64,000 bases of DNA from Epiperipatus broadwayi (GCA_028023455.1 JAQFVV010006203.1:14858348-14922347); one strand, 5' to 3'; shown: positions 27,345-37,860, counted from the stretch's first letter. Made by a program: numbers and translations. Notes: generated from the sequence alone by a model not told the origin.

Positions 27345-28110
27345 GATATTTTGAGCTCAGACTTTCACACGGCCCTCAACTCTCCACATTATCTCATACC
27401 ACTGATACACTTGACCATATATATTTATATATATCCAAAAGATAAATAATCACCAATGTCCATATTGTGCTAAACCAACACTTTTCAGTTGGTCTAGATT
27501 ATCATCTCTACACATATATACAATAAATGCTCAGATTTATATTAAGATAGCAAATCGTCATACTTTAATGGACAGGCTTCAATTCATAGCACCCTCCAAC
27601 TCTTCAGCTGTCCACCCTATTGAAAATCTGATGATGGAACATTCAAAGCCTACACTGATGCTGACATTCTCACCACATCCAGGTTGACTATAAGTCACTC
27701 TGACCCCTCATCTACGTGTACTTAAATGGATTATGTCCTGTATATGAGGGGTCAGAGTGACTTATGTTCAAACTGGGTGTGATGAGAATGTTAGCATCAG
27801 TATGGGCTTTGAGCATTCCATCATCAGATTTTCAATAGAGTGGACACCTGAAGAGTTAGAGGGTGGAGTGGATTGAAGCCCATCCATTAAAGTATGAAGA
27901 TTGACTATCTTAATATAACTCTGAGCACTTATTGTATGTATGTGTAGAGATGATAATCGGGATCAACTGATGAGTACTGGTTTAGCAAGAAATATGCATA
28001 TTGATGATTATTTATCTTTTGGACATGTATGTGGTCAAGTGTATTAGTGGAATGAGATAGTGTGGAGAGTTGAGGGCCATGTGAAAGTCTCAGCTCAAAA
28101 TATCCCAAAT
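27345..28110. repeat. foldback element, two-armed copy 2 (most complete)
   Basis: The arms are about 370 bases each, roughly 85% alike by eye, meeting near 27730. The outer ends are GGATATTTTGAGCTCAGAC and its mirror. Each arm contains in order: the TGAACTCAGACTTTCAC-like end, AAGATAAATAATCACCAATG, a CTAAACCAGCACT..CAGTTGGTC core, a GATAGCAAATC block, CTTTAATGGACAGGCTTCA, a TGAAAATCTGATGATGGAA block, and an inner AGTCACTCTGACCCCTCAT block. An RNA copy would form a long duplex. There are no ORFs of note. Confidence 0.93.
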
Positions 28111-28141
28111 TTATTTTTATAAATTATTGAGATTTTTAGTC

Positions 28142-28549
28142 AATACTATTACTATTACAGTGGAGTTGTGAACTACACCATATTTTGTTTCTAGCCTTCT
28201 CGCATCCAAATGTAAATAGCATATAATAATTCATATTTTGTTAATAAATGTTTATTAGAATAGAATATGTATCATTTATTGAATTTTAAGTAAGCAGTAC
28301 TTTTCAACACACACATACATGTTTACATAAGCATTGAACTATGTTAATACTATTACTCTTATAGTGGAGTTGTGAACTACACCATATTTTGTTTCTAACC
28401 TTCTCGCATACAAATGTAAATAGCATATAATAATTCATGTTTGTTGATAAATTTTTATTAGAATAGAATATGTATTATTTATTGAATTTTAAGTATGCAG
28501 TACTTTTCAACACACACACATGTTTACATATACATTGAACTATGTTTAA
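28142..28549. repeat. tandem duplication, 204 bp unit, two copies
   Basis: AATACTATTACT starts each unit at 28142 and 28346. Both units share GTGGAGTTGTGAACTACACC, CATATTTTGTTTCTA.CCTTCTCGCAT and CAGTACTTTTCAACACACAC. Identity is high, with scattered changes and a small indel, so the duplication is fairly recent. It starts about 30 bases after the foldback at 27345-28110. Confidence 0.95.
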
Positions 28550-28561
28550 TTTAAACTTTAT

Positions 28562-28594
<33 letters not shown>

Positions 28595-28610
28595 TATATA
28601 TATATACACA
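28562..28610. repeat. compound (CT)(CA)(TA) microsatellite
   Basis: There are adjacent CT, CA and TA dinucleotide runs with no coding. Confidence 0.97.
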
Positions 28611-30849
28611 ATACAGATGCTTTTTTATATGTATAGTATGCATATATAAATTAAAATTATAGTATAAACAAAATTAAAATACTAATATAATTATTAATAA
28701 TAAATTGAGAGGACACATTTATATATATATTTAATGAGTGTGTATATACTCATCCATTCTATGAAAAAAAAAAAAAAACTTCTATAGCATATTTTTACTT
28801 TTTAAGAAAGTAAATAATGAAATGTCTGACAGTCATCAAAATTAAATATGCTCTAGGTGATTTTTTTTTCAATGACTTTTATCTCTTATACAAACATAAT
28901 AGACTAATCTCTTTATGAAGAAATTATGATCTCTATAATTGTTTTAATGTGTTTAAAGTCAGTATTAACTTTAAATGTATTTTTAAATTTTGTAAAACTT
29001 TTAGCATTACTTATAGAAAATATTTTATTATGCAAAATATTACACATCAACATCAGAAAGGAGAATGAAGAAAGAATAAAATGTATGCATTTACAACATA
29101 AACTGAAGAAATTTTATTAATATGTGTAATGATGTATGGTAGTCCAAGATGGAAAAATAGCTATTGGCAAGTGGTAAAATTTATTTTCAAATTTTCTTTT
29201 TTATTTTTTAAACATGACCATGCACATCACTCAAAGAAGAAAAAATGGTTGCTTGAATATCATAAAATTTGTGAATTTTAATGTTTTTTTTTTGTTTGTT
29301 AATTTACATTTTTTTTGGATAACATATGATTGAAGTCATTGTAGTTTGTGACTTCACTATATTTTTCCCAATAAACCATTTGTGTGTTTACATTGATTCA
29401 ACCCTGTGTACATTTCTAATCTTATGACCAAGTTTCCTATTGATGGTTAAGATAAAAGTTGTACTTCACTATTCTAATAACTATTATTTACATATATCTA
29501 TAAGAAAGTCTTGTGAATGAATTGTTTTAAAGAAATACTAAATGAATAGTTTAATACATAATTTGTTTTTTTTCTTTTAATTTTTTTAATTATTATTTTC
29601 TCCTTTATTATACTGCCATTTTGAATGGACTTTTTAATATATACACATATGTGTAAATGTATATATACATACACACAAAGAATAATTAAATCAATAGATT
29701 TTTAGAAAACAGGTGACAATTTTTTGTTCCTCATACATACTAATGGTTGAAGAACATGAATTCAATATTTAATCAGTGCAGAACTAGTGTGGAATGGATG
29801 ATAAATTTTAGACACTCTAGAAGTACTCAAATTATTCTTAAATAATTCTCTCTTAAAAGTTAGCTATTCATAAACGGAGTTTTATGCAGGACTTATTATC
29901 AGGAGTATTAAAGAGTGATTAATAATATGTAGTTTTCGATTTCTTTTATTGAAAAAGATCTAAATTTTTGGTATTTAAAAATTGAACTGTATATAAATAA
30001 ATAAGAACATGTGAAACAAAATAAATAAATAAATAAATATTAAAATAATTTTCTAGCCTAAAATTCAAATCTAGCTTCAGCTCTGCAATTTTTTTTTGGA
30101 AAATTGAAATATATTAAAATCTGTTTTGGCTATGATTATGAGGGACAAAACCTCTACATTAATTTACTTTGATTGTTTTCTTACTATTAACTGTTTCTTT
30201 ACCTAGCGTGTTAAAGCTCTTGTATATACTAATATCTTTAATAAAAACTCAAGTTTTTTTTTAAAGTAGTCAGCTCATGACTAAATGAAAGCTAATCTAA
30301 TAACCTACCAAGAAATAAAGCTCCAGACACTAAATGATAATATTTTGAGCAATCAAAATAGTTCAGATGACTATTATTAAATTGACCACACACTCTCATA
30401 TATTGAATAAGATTGAAATATAATTTAGCCTTTATTATTGGTAAAACTGCCTATATACCCATACTAACTCTCTTATATACACACATATAAATACATATGT
30501 AACACTTTATTGCTATAATAATTGATCCGCCTTCTAGCCATAGTGTTAAATAATATTTGCAATAAAAGAATGGCCATCCTTTATTGCATTTGCATTGTTA
30601 TAAAAATGATTGTTTAACATGTGACTAGAGGACAAATCAGTTATCATAGGAATAATCACTTCTAGATCATTGCATATATTTAGCATTGCCATTGCTTATC
30701 TTATATGTGTATATTCATGTACATACACATTCAGTATATGGAAATAAATAAATAATTAATCACTACATAAATAAGTAACAATATTAAATGGTCTTAATTT
30801 AACTTATGTCATATATATATTTAATGATCTTTCAAATAATTGGACACGC
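28611..30849. other. gene-free AT-rich DNA
   Basis: No supported gene or element. The 64-codon ORF at 28926-29120 is AT-biased with no motif. There are short AAAT and AAATA runs near 30020-30045. Confidence 0.65.
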
Positions 30850-30889
30850 ATTTCTACCATAACCAATGTCATCAGCAGTTTGGAAGCCA

Positions 30890-31250
30890 ATTGACACATC
30901 ACCAAACATAGCAATACAAAAATTTCTATTTAAATAGCATCACAACATTTAATTTGATATTAAAGGATTTGAATGTAAATTTAACTAATGCTTTCTTCGT
31001 ATCAACTTCATGTTAATAGACAAGGCAGAGCTTTTAATCACACTCATTTTAAAATAATCTTTACTTAGTTAAATATTTATTTGAAAGCAAGAATATTTAA
31101 AAATTAGTTGGGTTAAAAGCTCTGACTTCTCTATTAACATTAAACTGACACAAAGGAGGTCTTAGTTAAATTAATGATAAATTTATGCTCAAACTTTAAG
31201 ATTAAATTGAACATTGCAATGATGTTTAGAGGTTGCATTGCTTATATTTG
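30890..31250. repeat. diverged hairpin repeat, ~360 bp
   Basis: Inverted arms can be followed through AATTTAACTAA / TTAGTTAAATT, CATGTTAATAGA / TCTATTAACAT, and GCAGAGCTTTTAA / TTAAAAGCTCTGA. Arm identity is roughly 70%. Outer parts of the arms (ACAACATTTAATTTGA versus TTAAATTGAACATTG) also match. It is an old foldback or MITE-like element. Confidence 0.75.
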
Positions 31251-31347
31251 ATGAATTTTCAACTTCTAAATTGTGGATGTTGTCAGTTATGACTGAAATA
31301 TTCAGTGAAGGTTAATTAATTTTTTTTAAAAAAAATCAAACATTGTT

Positions 31348-31464
31348 GCCAAGCGTTGGTGGTCGAGTGGTCAACACAGATGCCTTACAAGCAGTTGTCC
31401 CGTGTTAGCGGGTTCGCTTCCCAGCCGATGCTATGACACATGAAAAAAAAAATCAAACATTGTT
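31348..31464 (+). repeat. tRNA-derived SINE with target-site duplication
   Basis: The tRNA-like head at 31353-31431 has acceptor GCGTTGG against CCGATGC, A box TGGTCGAGTGG, anticodon loop CTTACAA, an enlarged variable region, and B box GGTTCGCTTCC. The tail CTATGACACATG then A-run matches the tail of the 6028 copy. The string A8 + TCAAACATTGTT occurs just before (31328-31347) and just after (31445-31464) the element. A 20 bp duplication at an A-rich site is the mark of LINE-mediated retrotransposition and defines the borders. Confidence 0.92.
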
Positions 31465-32045
31465 ACTCGAATGAAATTTCTATAAATAGCATAAAATTAA
31501 GTTAATGTTATTTGTTACATATATATGTACACACACAGATAAAAAATTTCACAGGTGTTATAGATGTAAATAATAAAAATTTAAGGAGAATTCTATGTGT
31601 ATTTTTAAATAATTTTTTCAGATAAGATGCAATGAAGCAAGCCAATAATTAAAAATGGGTATTGCAAACTGAAATTATGCCTTTATTATCCCAGATTTTA
31701 TTAATATCGTAAATCAGACAATCTTATTGTATATATGTGATTATTAAAAATTTGACAAATTTCTAAATATTCTCATAATTAAATAATGCTCTTCCATTTT
31801 ATCATAAATGGGAAAATGATTTAAAAATACTTAGAGTTCTCATTAAATTTCTATTATTTATAACTATGAAATCTGTCAAAAATTTCAACGTAAAACATAT
31901 AACTTCTTATGAGAGAACCTCATTTAATTATGAGAATATTTATAAAGTTGTTATACTTTCAGTATTCACGCACATATAATATCATCTTGGTGTATTCCTG
32001 AAGGTTCGTGATGATAATGTTCTAGTTCTACTGACTGTTGACTTT

Positions 32046-32390
32046 GACAGGATAGCTCAGTTGGTTAGAGCGTTATCTTAAAATTCAATAATCAAGAATC
32101 TAAGGACCTAGGTTCGAATCCCATGCTAATACTGTCACTGGTCAGGCCAGCAACACCTAAAGAATCATACCCCTCGAAACGTTGTGCATATACTAACCTG
32201 TTTGATATGCTATTACTAACAGTTGAATGTATTTGGAATATTTAAATAAAGTTAAATTTTTCTAAAGACATTCATTATGCATATTTGATGATGGAAATAG
32301 TCCAATATAAAAATACAAATAATGTAATCTTGTTTATGATCCTAATAAAAGTTTGGATAATTAGTCAAAGATGCATCCACTTTTGATTGA
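32046..32390 (+). repeat. second tRNA-derived SINE family, full orientation
   Basis: GACAG at 32046 pairs with CTGTC at 32132-32136. Between them are A box TAGCTCAGTTGGTTAGAGCG and B box GGTTCGAATCCC, an almost canonical pol III internal promoter. The head is 91 bases, longer than a tRNA, so it has an insertion in the variable region. A body follows with GGTCAGGCCAGCAAC and AAGTTAAATTTTTCTA, and an AATAGTCCAATATAAAAATACAAATAA block. Head and body recur at 63405-63790 in rearranged order. The right border is uncertain. Confidence 0.8.
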
Positions 32391-32539
32391 AATATTCCAA
32401 AGAATTTCATTTATTGAATGATGTAATTGCAACATGCAATATCAGCTTCACTTCATTACATTATTACTCAAAAATTGTTTAAAAATACACAAAGAATTCT
32501 TATTAAATTTCAGTTATTTACACACACATATATATAATA

Positions 32540-32900
32540 TATAGGGTATATGAGCACAGACTTTCACATGAGCCACCACTCTCCACTCTATCTTGAACAC
32601 ATATATCGGAAAGATAAATAATCACCAATGCATGTATTTCATGCTAAACCAGCAATCGTCAGTTAGTCTAGATTACCATCTATATATATATATGCTATAA
32701 GTGCTCAGATATATATTAAGATAGCCAATCCTCATACTTTAATGGACAGGCTTCAATCTATTCCACACTCCAACTCTTCAACTGTCCATCCAATTGAAAA
32801 TCTGATGATGGAATGCTCAAAGGCCACCCTGAGGCTGAGATTCTTATCACACTCATGTTGACCTAAGGTCAATCTGACCGCTCATGTACAGGACATATTT
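32540..32900 (+). repeat. foldback element, single left arm
   Basis: The left arm alone is present, from a GAGCACAGACTTTCACATG end through GATAGCCAATC and CTTTAATGGACAGGCTTCA to CTGACC.CTCATGTACAGGAC, where the centre of the palindrome would be. The mirror arm is absent. The copy is either a half-element or the product of deletion at the hairpin centre. Confidence 0.85.
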
Positions 32901-33048
32901 AATACACTTTAATTAGTAATTAAAAGTTGGAAGAAAAATTGCTAAATTACTGATTAATAACAATTGATTAGTATTATTATTAATATCTTCTTTGTGAAGT
33001 ATTAAAATTTTATCTTTCTTATTGCATTGCCAAATCCATATAATATTG

Positions 33049-33330
33049 ATATCACTTTTTTTTATTATTTTTACAATGCTTCATATAATTACAACCCATT
33101 ATTGATGGTTTTGATTGCCCCAGCAATCTTCTTCAGAACTTTTACTTATATTTTCAAATCTTATCTGCTAACTAATTCAAACTTTTTTTGTTGTTGAATA
33201 GTTAGCAGTTAAGATTTGAAAATATAAGTAGAAGTTCTGAAGAAGATTGCTCAGACAATAGAAACAGTCAATAGTGGATTGTAAGTATATGGAGCATTAT
33301 AAATGTAATAAAGAAAATAAGTGATATTAA
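33049..33330. repeat. hairpin repeat, ~280 bp
   Basis: The arms match through AGCAATCTTCTTCAGAACTT / AAGTTCTGAAGAAGATTGCT (one base different), TATATTTTCAAATCTTA / TAAGATTTGAAAATATA, and GTTAGCAG / CTGCTAAC. The loop near 33190 holds a T run. Similar strings TAATATCTTCTTT(G/A)TG lie at 32981-32996 and 33328-33343 and could be a target-site duplication or part of the element. Confidence 0.9.
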
Positions 33331-33479
33331 TATCTTCTTTATGCTTTCTTTTTGAATAAGTGCTAGAAAGAATTCTGATCTGTAATGAAATGTTTAAAAC
33401 TGGTTTCCTTTTACATTTGTCTTCATCAACTATATAAATAAATATGAGTTATAATGATATTGTACACTGTACCAGTTGA

Positions 33480-35580
33480 AAATGTATGTCCATTCAACAA
33501 GATTTAGAACCTGAGCAAAAGTACCCCGAATCCAATCATGCCCGAGATACACAGGTCAGGAGCAATCATGAATTCTAACCTGTTTGCCCATTCCCCTAAT
33601 CTATAACACTACGGACAACACTCTATGGTGATACTAGATAAATTAATTATTTCCAGGCCCGGTGCTACAATGTTTTGCATGAGAACTCAGCTGATGATGA
33701 TGATGAGAGATTGAGTGAACCCAAGATATAAGTTAAAAATATACATAAATATAAATATTAAGGAGATTCAAACAACTGGATTAAAGTTTAAAAATATAAA
33801 TATTTATTTTGACAAAAAATTCAAGATGATTTTATATATTCAACTTCACGCAGTTTAAACTTTTATTTTGGTTACAAATCTTTGACAATCTTTATACAAT
33901 TATTTTAACAAATAGATATCAATTTAGTGCGGCGGTTACAATACTGAACGGATATTTAAAACAGTAGGATTTTATTCAATGTTGCAAAACAGAGTAATAT
34001 GGGTGTTTTGGTGGACATTTATACATTAAGAAAAACATATATTAAGATACGATAGAGTTTAGCTGTTTGTACGATTTCATAGGATGCCCTTGGCATTTCA
34101 TACACAAGTTTATTTTTATTTATAGACTTTATTTGTAACAGTAAAAATAAGGACATATTTTGATCAGTGAGTAGACTAAAACATTTTTTATTGCACATTT
34201 TCGACATTTAACTAGAAAATATTGTGAAACTCTATCAATACGGGAATTGATTATTTCAATAAAGGGGAGGGCAGCTTCATGAGAGGTTAGATCTAAAACT
34301 CCAACGAAAAATATTTAAAGAGAAAAATGTTTCATTATCACATATCATTACAATTTATTTTGTCAAACAGGCTAAAAGAAAAATGAACTATAAGAAATTG
34401 TGGTGCTAGCATTGTCAATAAGAGAGAGAAAAATGGCAGCTTTGGCCAAGAAAAGGTCATTCTCCGATTATTAAGGTGATATGCCAGCTTCAGGCTGAGT
34501 GGTACCTAATGGAAAAGTTAGGAAGTTGCTATGGATCCGGTTCATGGTAAGTCCATGCAGAGCTTCAACTACACTAACCAGCTTGTTCCTGGTGGTAGAC
34601 TTAGACCCCTGTTATGAATGAGAACAATAAAAAACAGACGGAAGGTTTCAAATTTCTGGAATGAGGTACAGGCAACTCAAAGCAGTATATAAATATATAC
34701 TTGGAGGAGAAGAATGATGAATGAAGATGATCGTGATTCCCTGGAATGAGGTACAGGCAAATCAGATCAAAGCTCTATGTGGCTTATTAATAATTTGACA
34801 TATGCCAGCAACACTATTATAAGACTATAAAAACATTGGATTTAAAGACTAAATATAAAGCCTTAAGTAGTTTAACAAATACGTAATGACATGTTAAAAT
34901 AATGACCCATGTAAGATAGAATCATTAATCAGAAGTTAAAACTATAATTAATGAAGCGTGCATTGCTCCCCCTTCTTGAATCAATCCTATTTTGTTTAAC
35001 ATATTAAAAAAAACAAACTAAAATTCATGCACTTAAAAGTGCAAATAACAAAATAGAATAAGGTCGCCAGCCTTTTGGCGATGATGTTCAACAAGGAAAT
35101 TAATAAAATTAACAGACACCAATATCCACCCCAGATTGAAAAGTATTTATAAATTTGTATAAATTTATAATCAAATATTTTTTTAAAAAGCATATATTTA
35201 TTTAAAATACAAATTCAATCTTACGAGCTATTTAGAAATAACTAATGAAATTATTAACTCACCCCCCATTTCTAAGTTCATAAGACTGGGTTTGGTTGGC
35301 ATTTACAAATAAAAGTTTAATGAAAAAATATAAAAACATCATTAAAATAAATTATAACCGCACTAAATTATATAAAAAAAATAAGAAGCATGAGTTGGAT
35401 GAAATATTTCATAGTAGTTTTAATTTGATAGAAGAGAATTGATATAAAGAAAATAACTATTAATTTAACATACTCACCAATTAGCAAGTTAAAAGAGATT
35501 CAAAATATACAGAAAACATTAATTTTAAAGATGTATAAATTAGTGTTTAGGTAATGCAATTATAATGTCTTTGGGCTGGT
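33480..35580. other. compositionally complex region of unknown nature
   Basis: Several stretches (33490-33720, 34390-34780) are less AT-rich and less repetitive than the surroundings. TGGAATGAGGTACAGGCAA occurs twice, at about 34660 and 34741. On the minus strand there are strong donor-like GTGAGT sites at 35262-35257 and 35477-35472, and an acceptor-like TTCATTTTTCTTTTAG ending at 34372. No long coding frame links them. Minus-strand ORFs at 34019-34207 and 34996-35193 carry no motif. It could hold untranslated exons and introns of a minus-strand unit starting near 35777, or an unrecognised insertion. Confidence 0.4.
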
Positions 35581-35584
35581 TACC

Positions 35585-35746
35585 TCAGGATTCTATGAAG
35601 TACTGGTGAATCTTCTGTGGCAGGCGGCATTCTTTGATGGCACGACACTCTTGAGTGGTAGGAGTTACATCATGCACGGTGAAGAGTGAAACTGAAGATG
35701 GAGGGGAAGATGGCTCAGGCCCCTCTTTTTTAAAATCAACAGACAT
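35585..35746 (-). CDS. candidate small protein, 53 residues, unknown function
   Basis: I do not recognise the protein. The minus-strand ORF runs from ATG at 35746 to TGA at 35585 and is the most GC-rich, codon-like stretch in the window. The product begins MSVDFKKEGPEPSSPPSS, a Pro/Ser-rich acidic segment, and ends KECRLPQKIHQYFIES; it has two Cys and no signal peptide or membrane span. A TATA box and initiator lie 23-60 bases upstream of the ATG, giving a 5' leader of about 31 bases. Right after the stop, GAG is followed by GTAACC, a donor-like site, so this may be a first exon ending just past the stop. The ATG is the first one after the predicted start site. Alternatives: the 5' part of a retroelement promoter/LTR, a uORF, or chance. 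Confidence 0.4.
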   Translation of the reverse strand: MSVDFKKEGPEPSSPPSSVSLFTVHDVTPTTQECRAIKECRLPQKIHQYFIES

Positions 35747-35768
35747 GAAGTCGGTTAGCGACTATTGA

Positions 35769-35806
35769 CCGAACTCTGACACAATAGATTTTTGGGCCTA
35801 TTTATA
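35769..35806 (-). promoter_or_regulatory. TATA box plus initiator-like core promoter
   Basis: The minus strand reads TATAAATAGG from 35806 to 35797, a consensus TATA box. About 29 bases downstream TCAGAGT (A at 35777) fits an initiator. That is the spacing expected for RNA polymerase II. Downstream sequence GGTCAATAGTCGCTAACC is not AT-rich and leads to the ATG at 35746. AT-rich DNA yields TATA boxes by chance, but the initiator spacing and coding-like ORF together make this one more convincing. Confidence 0.5.
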
Positions 35807-36530
35807 TCAGTTTTCAGTTATGCAAAGAATGTTTTTAATTAAACTTAACTTTTAATCAATCTTTAATCTACAGAAATATTTTCTGTATTGTTAATGGAGA
35901 TGCAGTTGTTAGATAACTGTCCAAAAATAAATTCAAATCAATTTCCAGATTGGAAATAGACTTGATAAAAATGTTAACAACTAACTAAATCAATTAGCTT
36001 TGTTTTAAATGTTACTTTAATTTAAAAATTCCATTTGTAGTATTATGGACAAAGATGCTGCTTGATGGTGCCATTTATGTGCTAAACACACAAAAATGCC
36101 GTTTCCGCGGCCGACACGTTTGAACCCGCGTTTTCTATAATACAACTTTTATTGTTGTGCTACAGATTGCAGGCCACTATGTCACATCACAGTACAGCAT
36201 GTATGTCACATTGCAGTAAATAAATTTGGCAAATTTGCATACTTCATACAATTATTACGGCTTTGTGTGAGAGTTTGTGTATTTTAATTTGATGGAAATG
36301 TGGTTTTTATTGAATTTTTTTTTTTAAAGTATTGAAATATTCCGATTTTCTTAATTAATAATTATCCGACTCTTTACACCATTCTGTAGTGTAGTTTTAA
36401 GTGGCAAAATCTTGTCCAGATAGATGTGTAAAGCCAGTTGGAATTAGGTAACACATCAAGTAACGTACTGTTCGTAACATTCCACGAGACCAACAATGGC
36501 ACAGGAAATCGCACATCTTGTTCAATTCTG

Positions 36531-36587
36531 ACCCTAACCCTAACCCTAAATATAACCCTAAACCTAACCCTAAATATAACCCTAACA
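36531..36587. repeat. interstitial telomere-like CCCTAA array
   Basis: ACCCTAACCCTAACCCTAAA is followed by variant units with ATATAACCCTAA spacers, about nine units in all. It lies inside the transposon, not at a chromosome end, since unique-looking sequence continues on both sides. The minus-strand ORF at 36397-36588 that reads LGLGLGLYLG is merely a translation of this array. Confidence 0.95.
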
Positions 36588-36618
36588 ACTTTTACTTTTT
36601 GTTGTCATTCTATTTGAA

Positions 36619-36766
36619 GTAAAAAATAGCAGTAACACAATAATAATATCTGTTTCTCTGTAAAAATTAAAATGTAAAACGAAGACTAAGAAAGTAAAAA
36701 AATAGCAGTAACACAATAATATCTGTTTCTCTGTAAAAATTAAAATATAAAATGAAGAGTAAGAAC
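36619..36766. repeat. tandem duplication, 75 bp unit, two copies
   Basis: Units start GTAAAAAATAGCAGTAACAC at 36619 and with one more A at 36694, and share ATATCTGTTTCTCTGTAAAA. They lie inside the TIR transposon and differ by a few substitutions and one 3 bp deletion. Confidence 0.92.
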
Positions 36767-37130
36767 TTTTATTATTTATTCCGGTTATGATTTTTTAAAC
36801 AACAGCAACAAAAAAAGCGTAACCCCCCCCCAAAAAAAAAAAAATCAGATTTCTAATTGTTTTTTTCTGATAAAGCAAAAAAAAAAAAAACGTGAATTAA
36901 ATTGTAATTTGTTGATTTTATTTTTCATTTATTGTTATCATTTAATTTGTATATGTTAATAAAAAAAATATTTAAAAAACACGATTTTGATATTTTTTAT
37001 TTTCGCATTACAAAAAACACATCAAAATGATTAAAATCAACGGCCTGGGAATGTTCATATTTTATAATTTTAGCGTGATAATGGCGCCATCGAGCGACGT
37101 CTTTGTCCATAATAGTACAAACAAAATTCC

Positions 37131-37539
37131 TTTTTAATCATGAAACAAAATAATGTTCCAACCCCTTTAATTATTCTTGGACAGTTGGTGATTGCATCTT
37201 CCATCTTGAATTTTTATGTAGTTATATGAAGAAAAATATTTATAAAATAAATAACATATAGTTAAGAAATAAATACAAAATTATTTAAAAGATTTGTTTG
37301 TGCTTTTATCTCTATAAAAGCTCAGTTAATATATGTATATATCTGAGTCACATCCATAAAAGTTAATTATTTAAAATTAAAGAAATTTTTATTTGAGATT
37401 TATATTTATAAATTTTTATAGATGCTTCTCAGAAATATACGTATAGTTTATATACATGTGAAGAAAAAAACCCAGGATGAAACGTGGGTTAAGTGATAGA
37501 ACAGTGAAGCTCGATCTTGGGCTCGATCTTGGGCTAAGA
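37131..37539. other. gene-free AT-rich DNA with a 12 bp direct duplication
   Basis: At 37509-37532 the string GCTCGATCTTGG occurs twice in tandem, followed by GCTAAGATCGA, which can pair with it as a small hairpin. Nothing else is recognised. Confidence 0.6.
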
Positions 37540-37860
37540 TCGACTGCTACAACACTGACTTACTATACACAGTTTGAAAACACATTAAAAACTTAGATAT
37601 TTGTAAATTTGAATTCATAAATTAGATATGCAGACCACTTGCATGGATTCTTACATGAATCATTATAGTCAAATATTTTTTAGTCTTGTATACATAGTCA
37701 ATAATGTGATTGTTCTTTTTCATAATTGTGTTATTGTATTTTTTTTTAAAAATATTTCTGTTGATATCTAAATATATATATATTTTACATATTAAATTGA
37801 ATTTTAATATGTGTATATGATAAAGCTGCATATTATATAAGATTTGCTATTATCCATGGG
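37540..37860. repeat. diverged dispersed repeat, copy 1
   Basis: It is collinear with about 42240-42565 in direct orientation: TTGTAAATTTGAATTCATAAA, a TTGATATCT.AATATA stretch, ATATTAAATTG, and AAGATTTG(C/T)TATTATCCA occur in the same order. The match to the minus-strand ORF at 37622-37831 is not conserved as protein. Confidence 0.7.

Larger units (their letters stand above)
36033..37122. mobile_element. non-autonomous DNA transposon with TIRs and 8 bp TSD
   Basis: The ends are inverted repeats of about 40-48 bases: left TTTGTAGTATTATGGACAAA (36034 on), right end on the other strand TTTGTACTATTATGGACAAA (37121 back). Both continue into a GATGG(T/C)GCCATTTAT or GATGGCGCCATTATC block with a few mismatches. 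AAAATTCC occurs exactly at 36025-36032 and 37123-37130, an 8 bp target-site duplication. Eight bases fits hAT, P or some Mutator/Merlin-type transposons; the TIR does not start CAGNG, so hAT is not assured. No transposase frame is present. The interior holds CCCTAA-type repeats, a 75 bp tandem duplication and C/A homopolymers. Confidence 0.9.

Noticed and set aside
28142-28549. Satellite DNA
   Set aside because: Only two units are present, so it is a local tandem duplication.
33480-36030. LTR retrotransposon
   Set aside because: I looked for a second copy of the TATA-bearing segment as the other LTR and saw none; there is no gag, protease or integrase frame either.
36531-36587. A chromosome end
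   Set aside because: The array is short, degenerate, enclosed by a transposon and followed by 27 kb of ordinary sequence.
36397-36588. Minus-strand ORF with LGLGLGLYLG repeats
   Set aside because: It is a translation of the CCCTAA array inside the DNA transposon.
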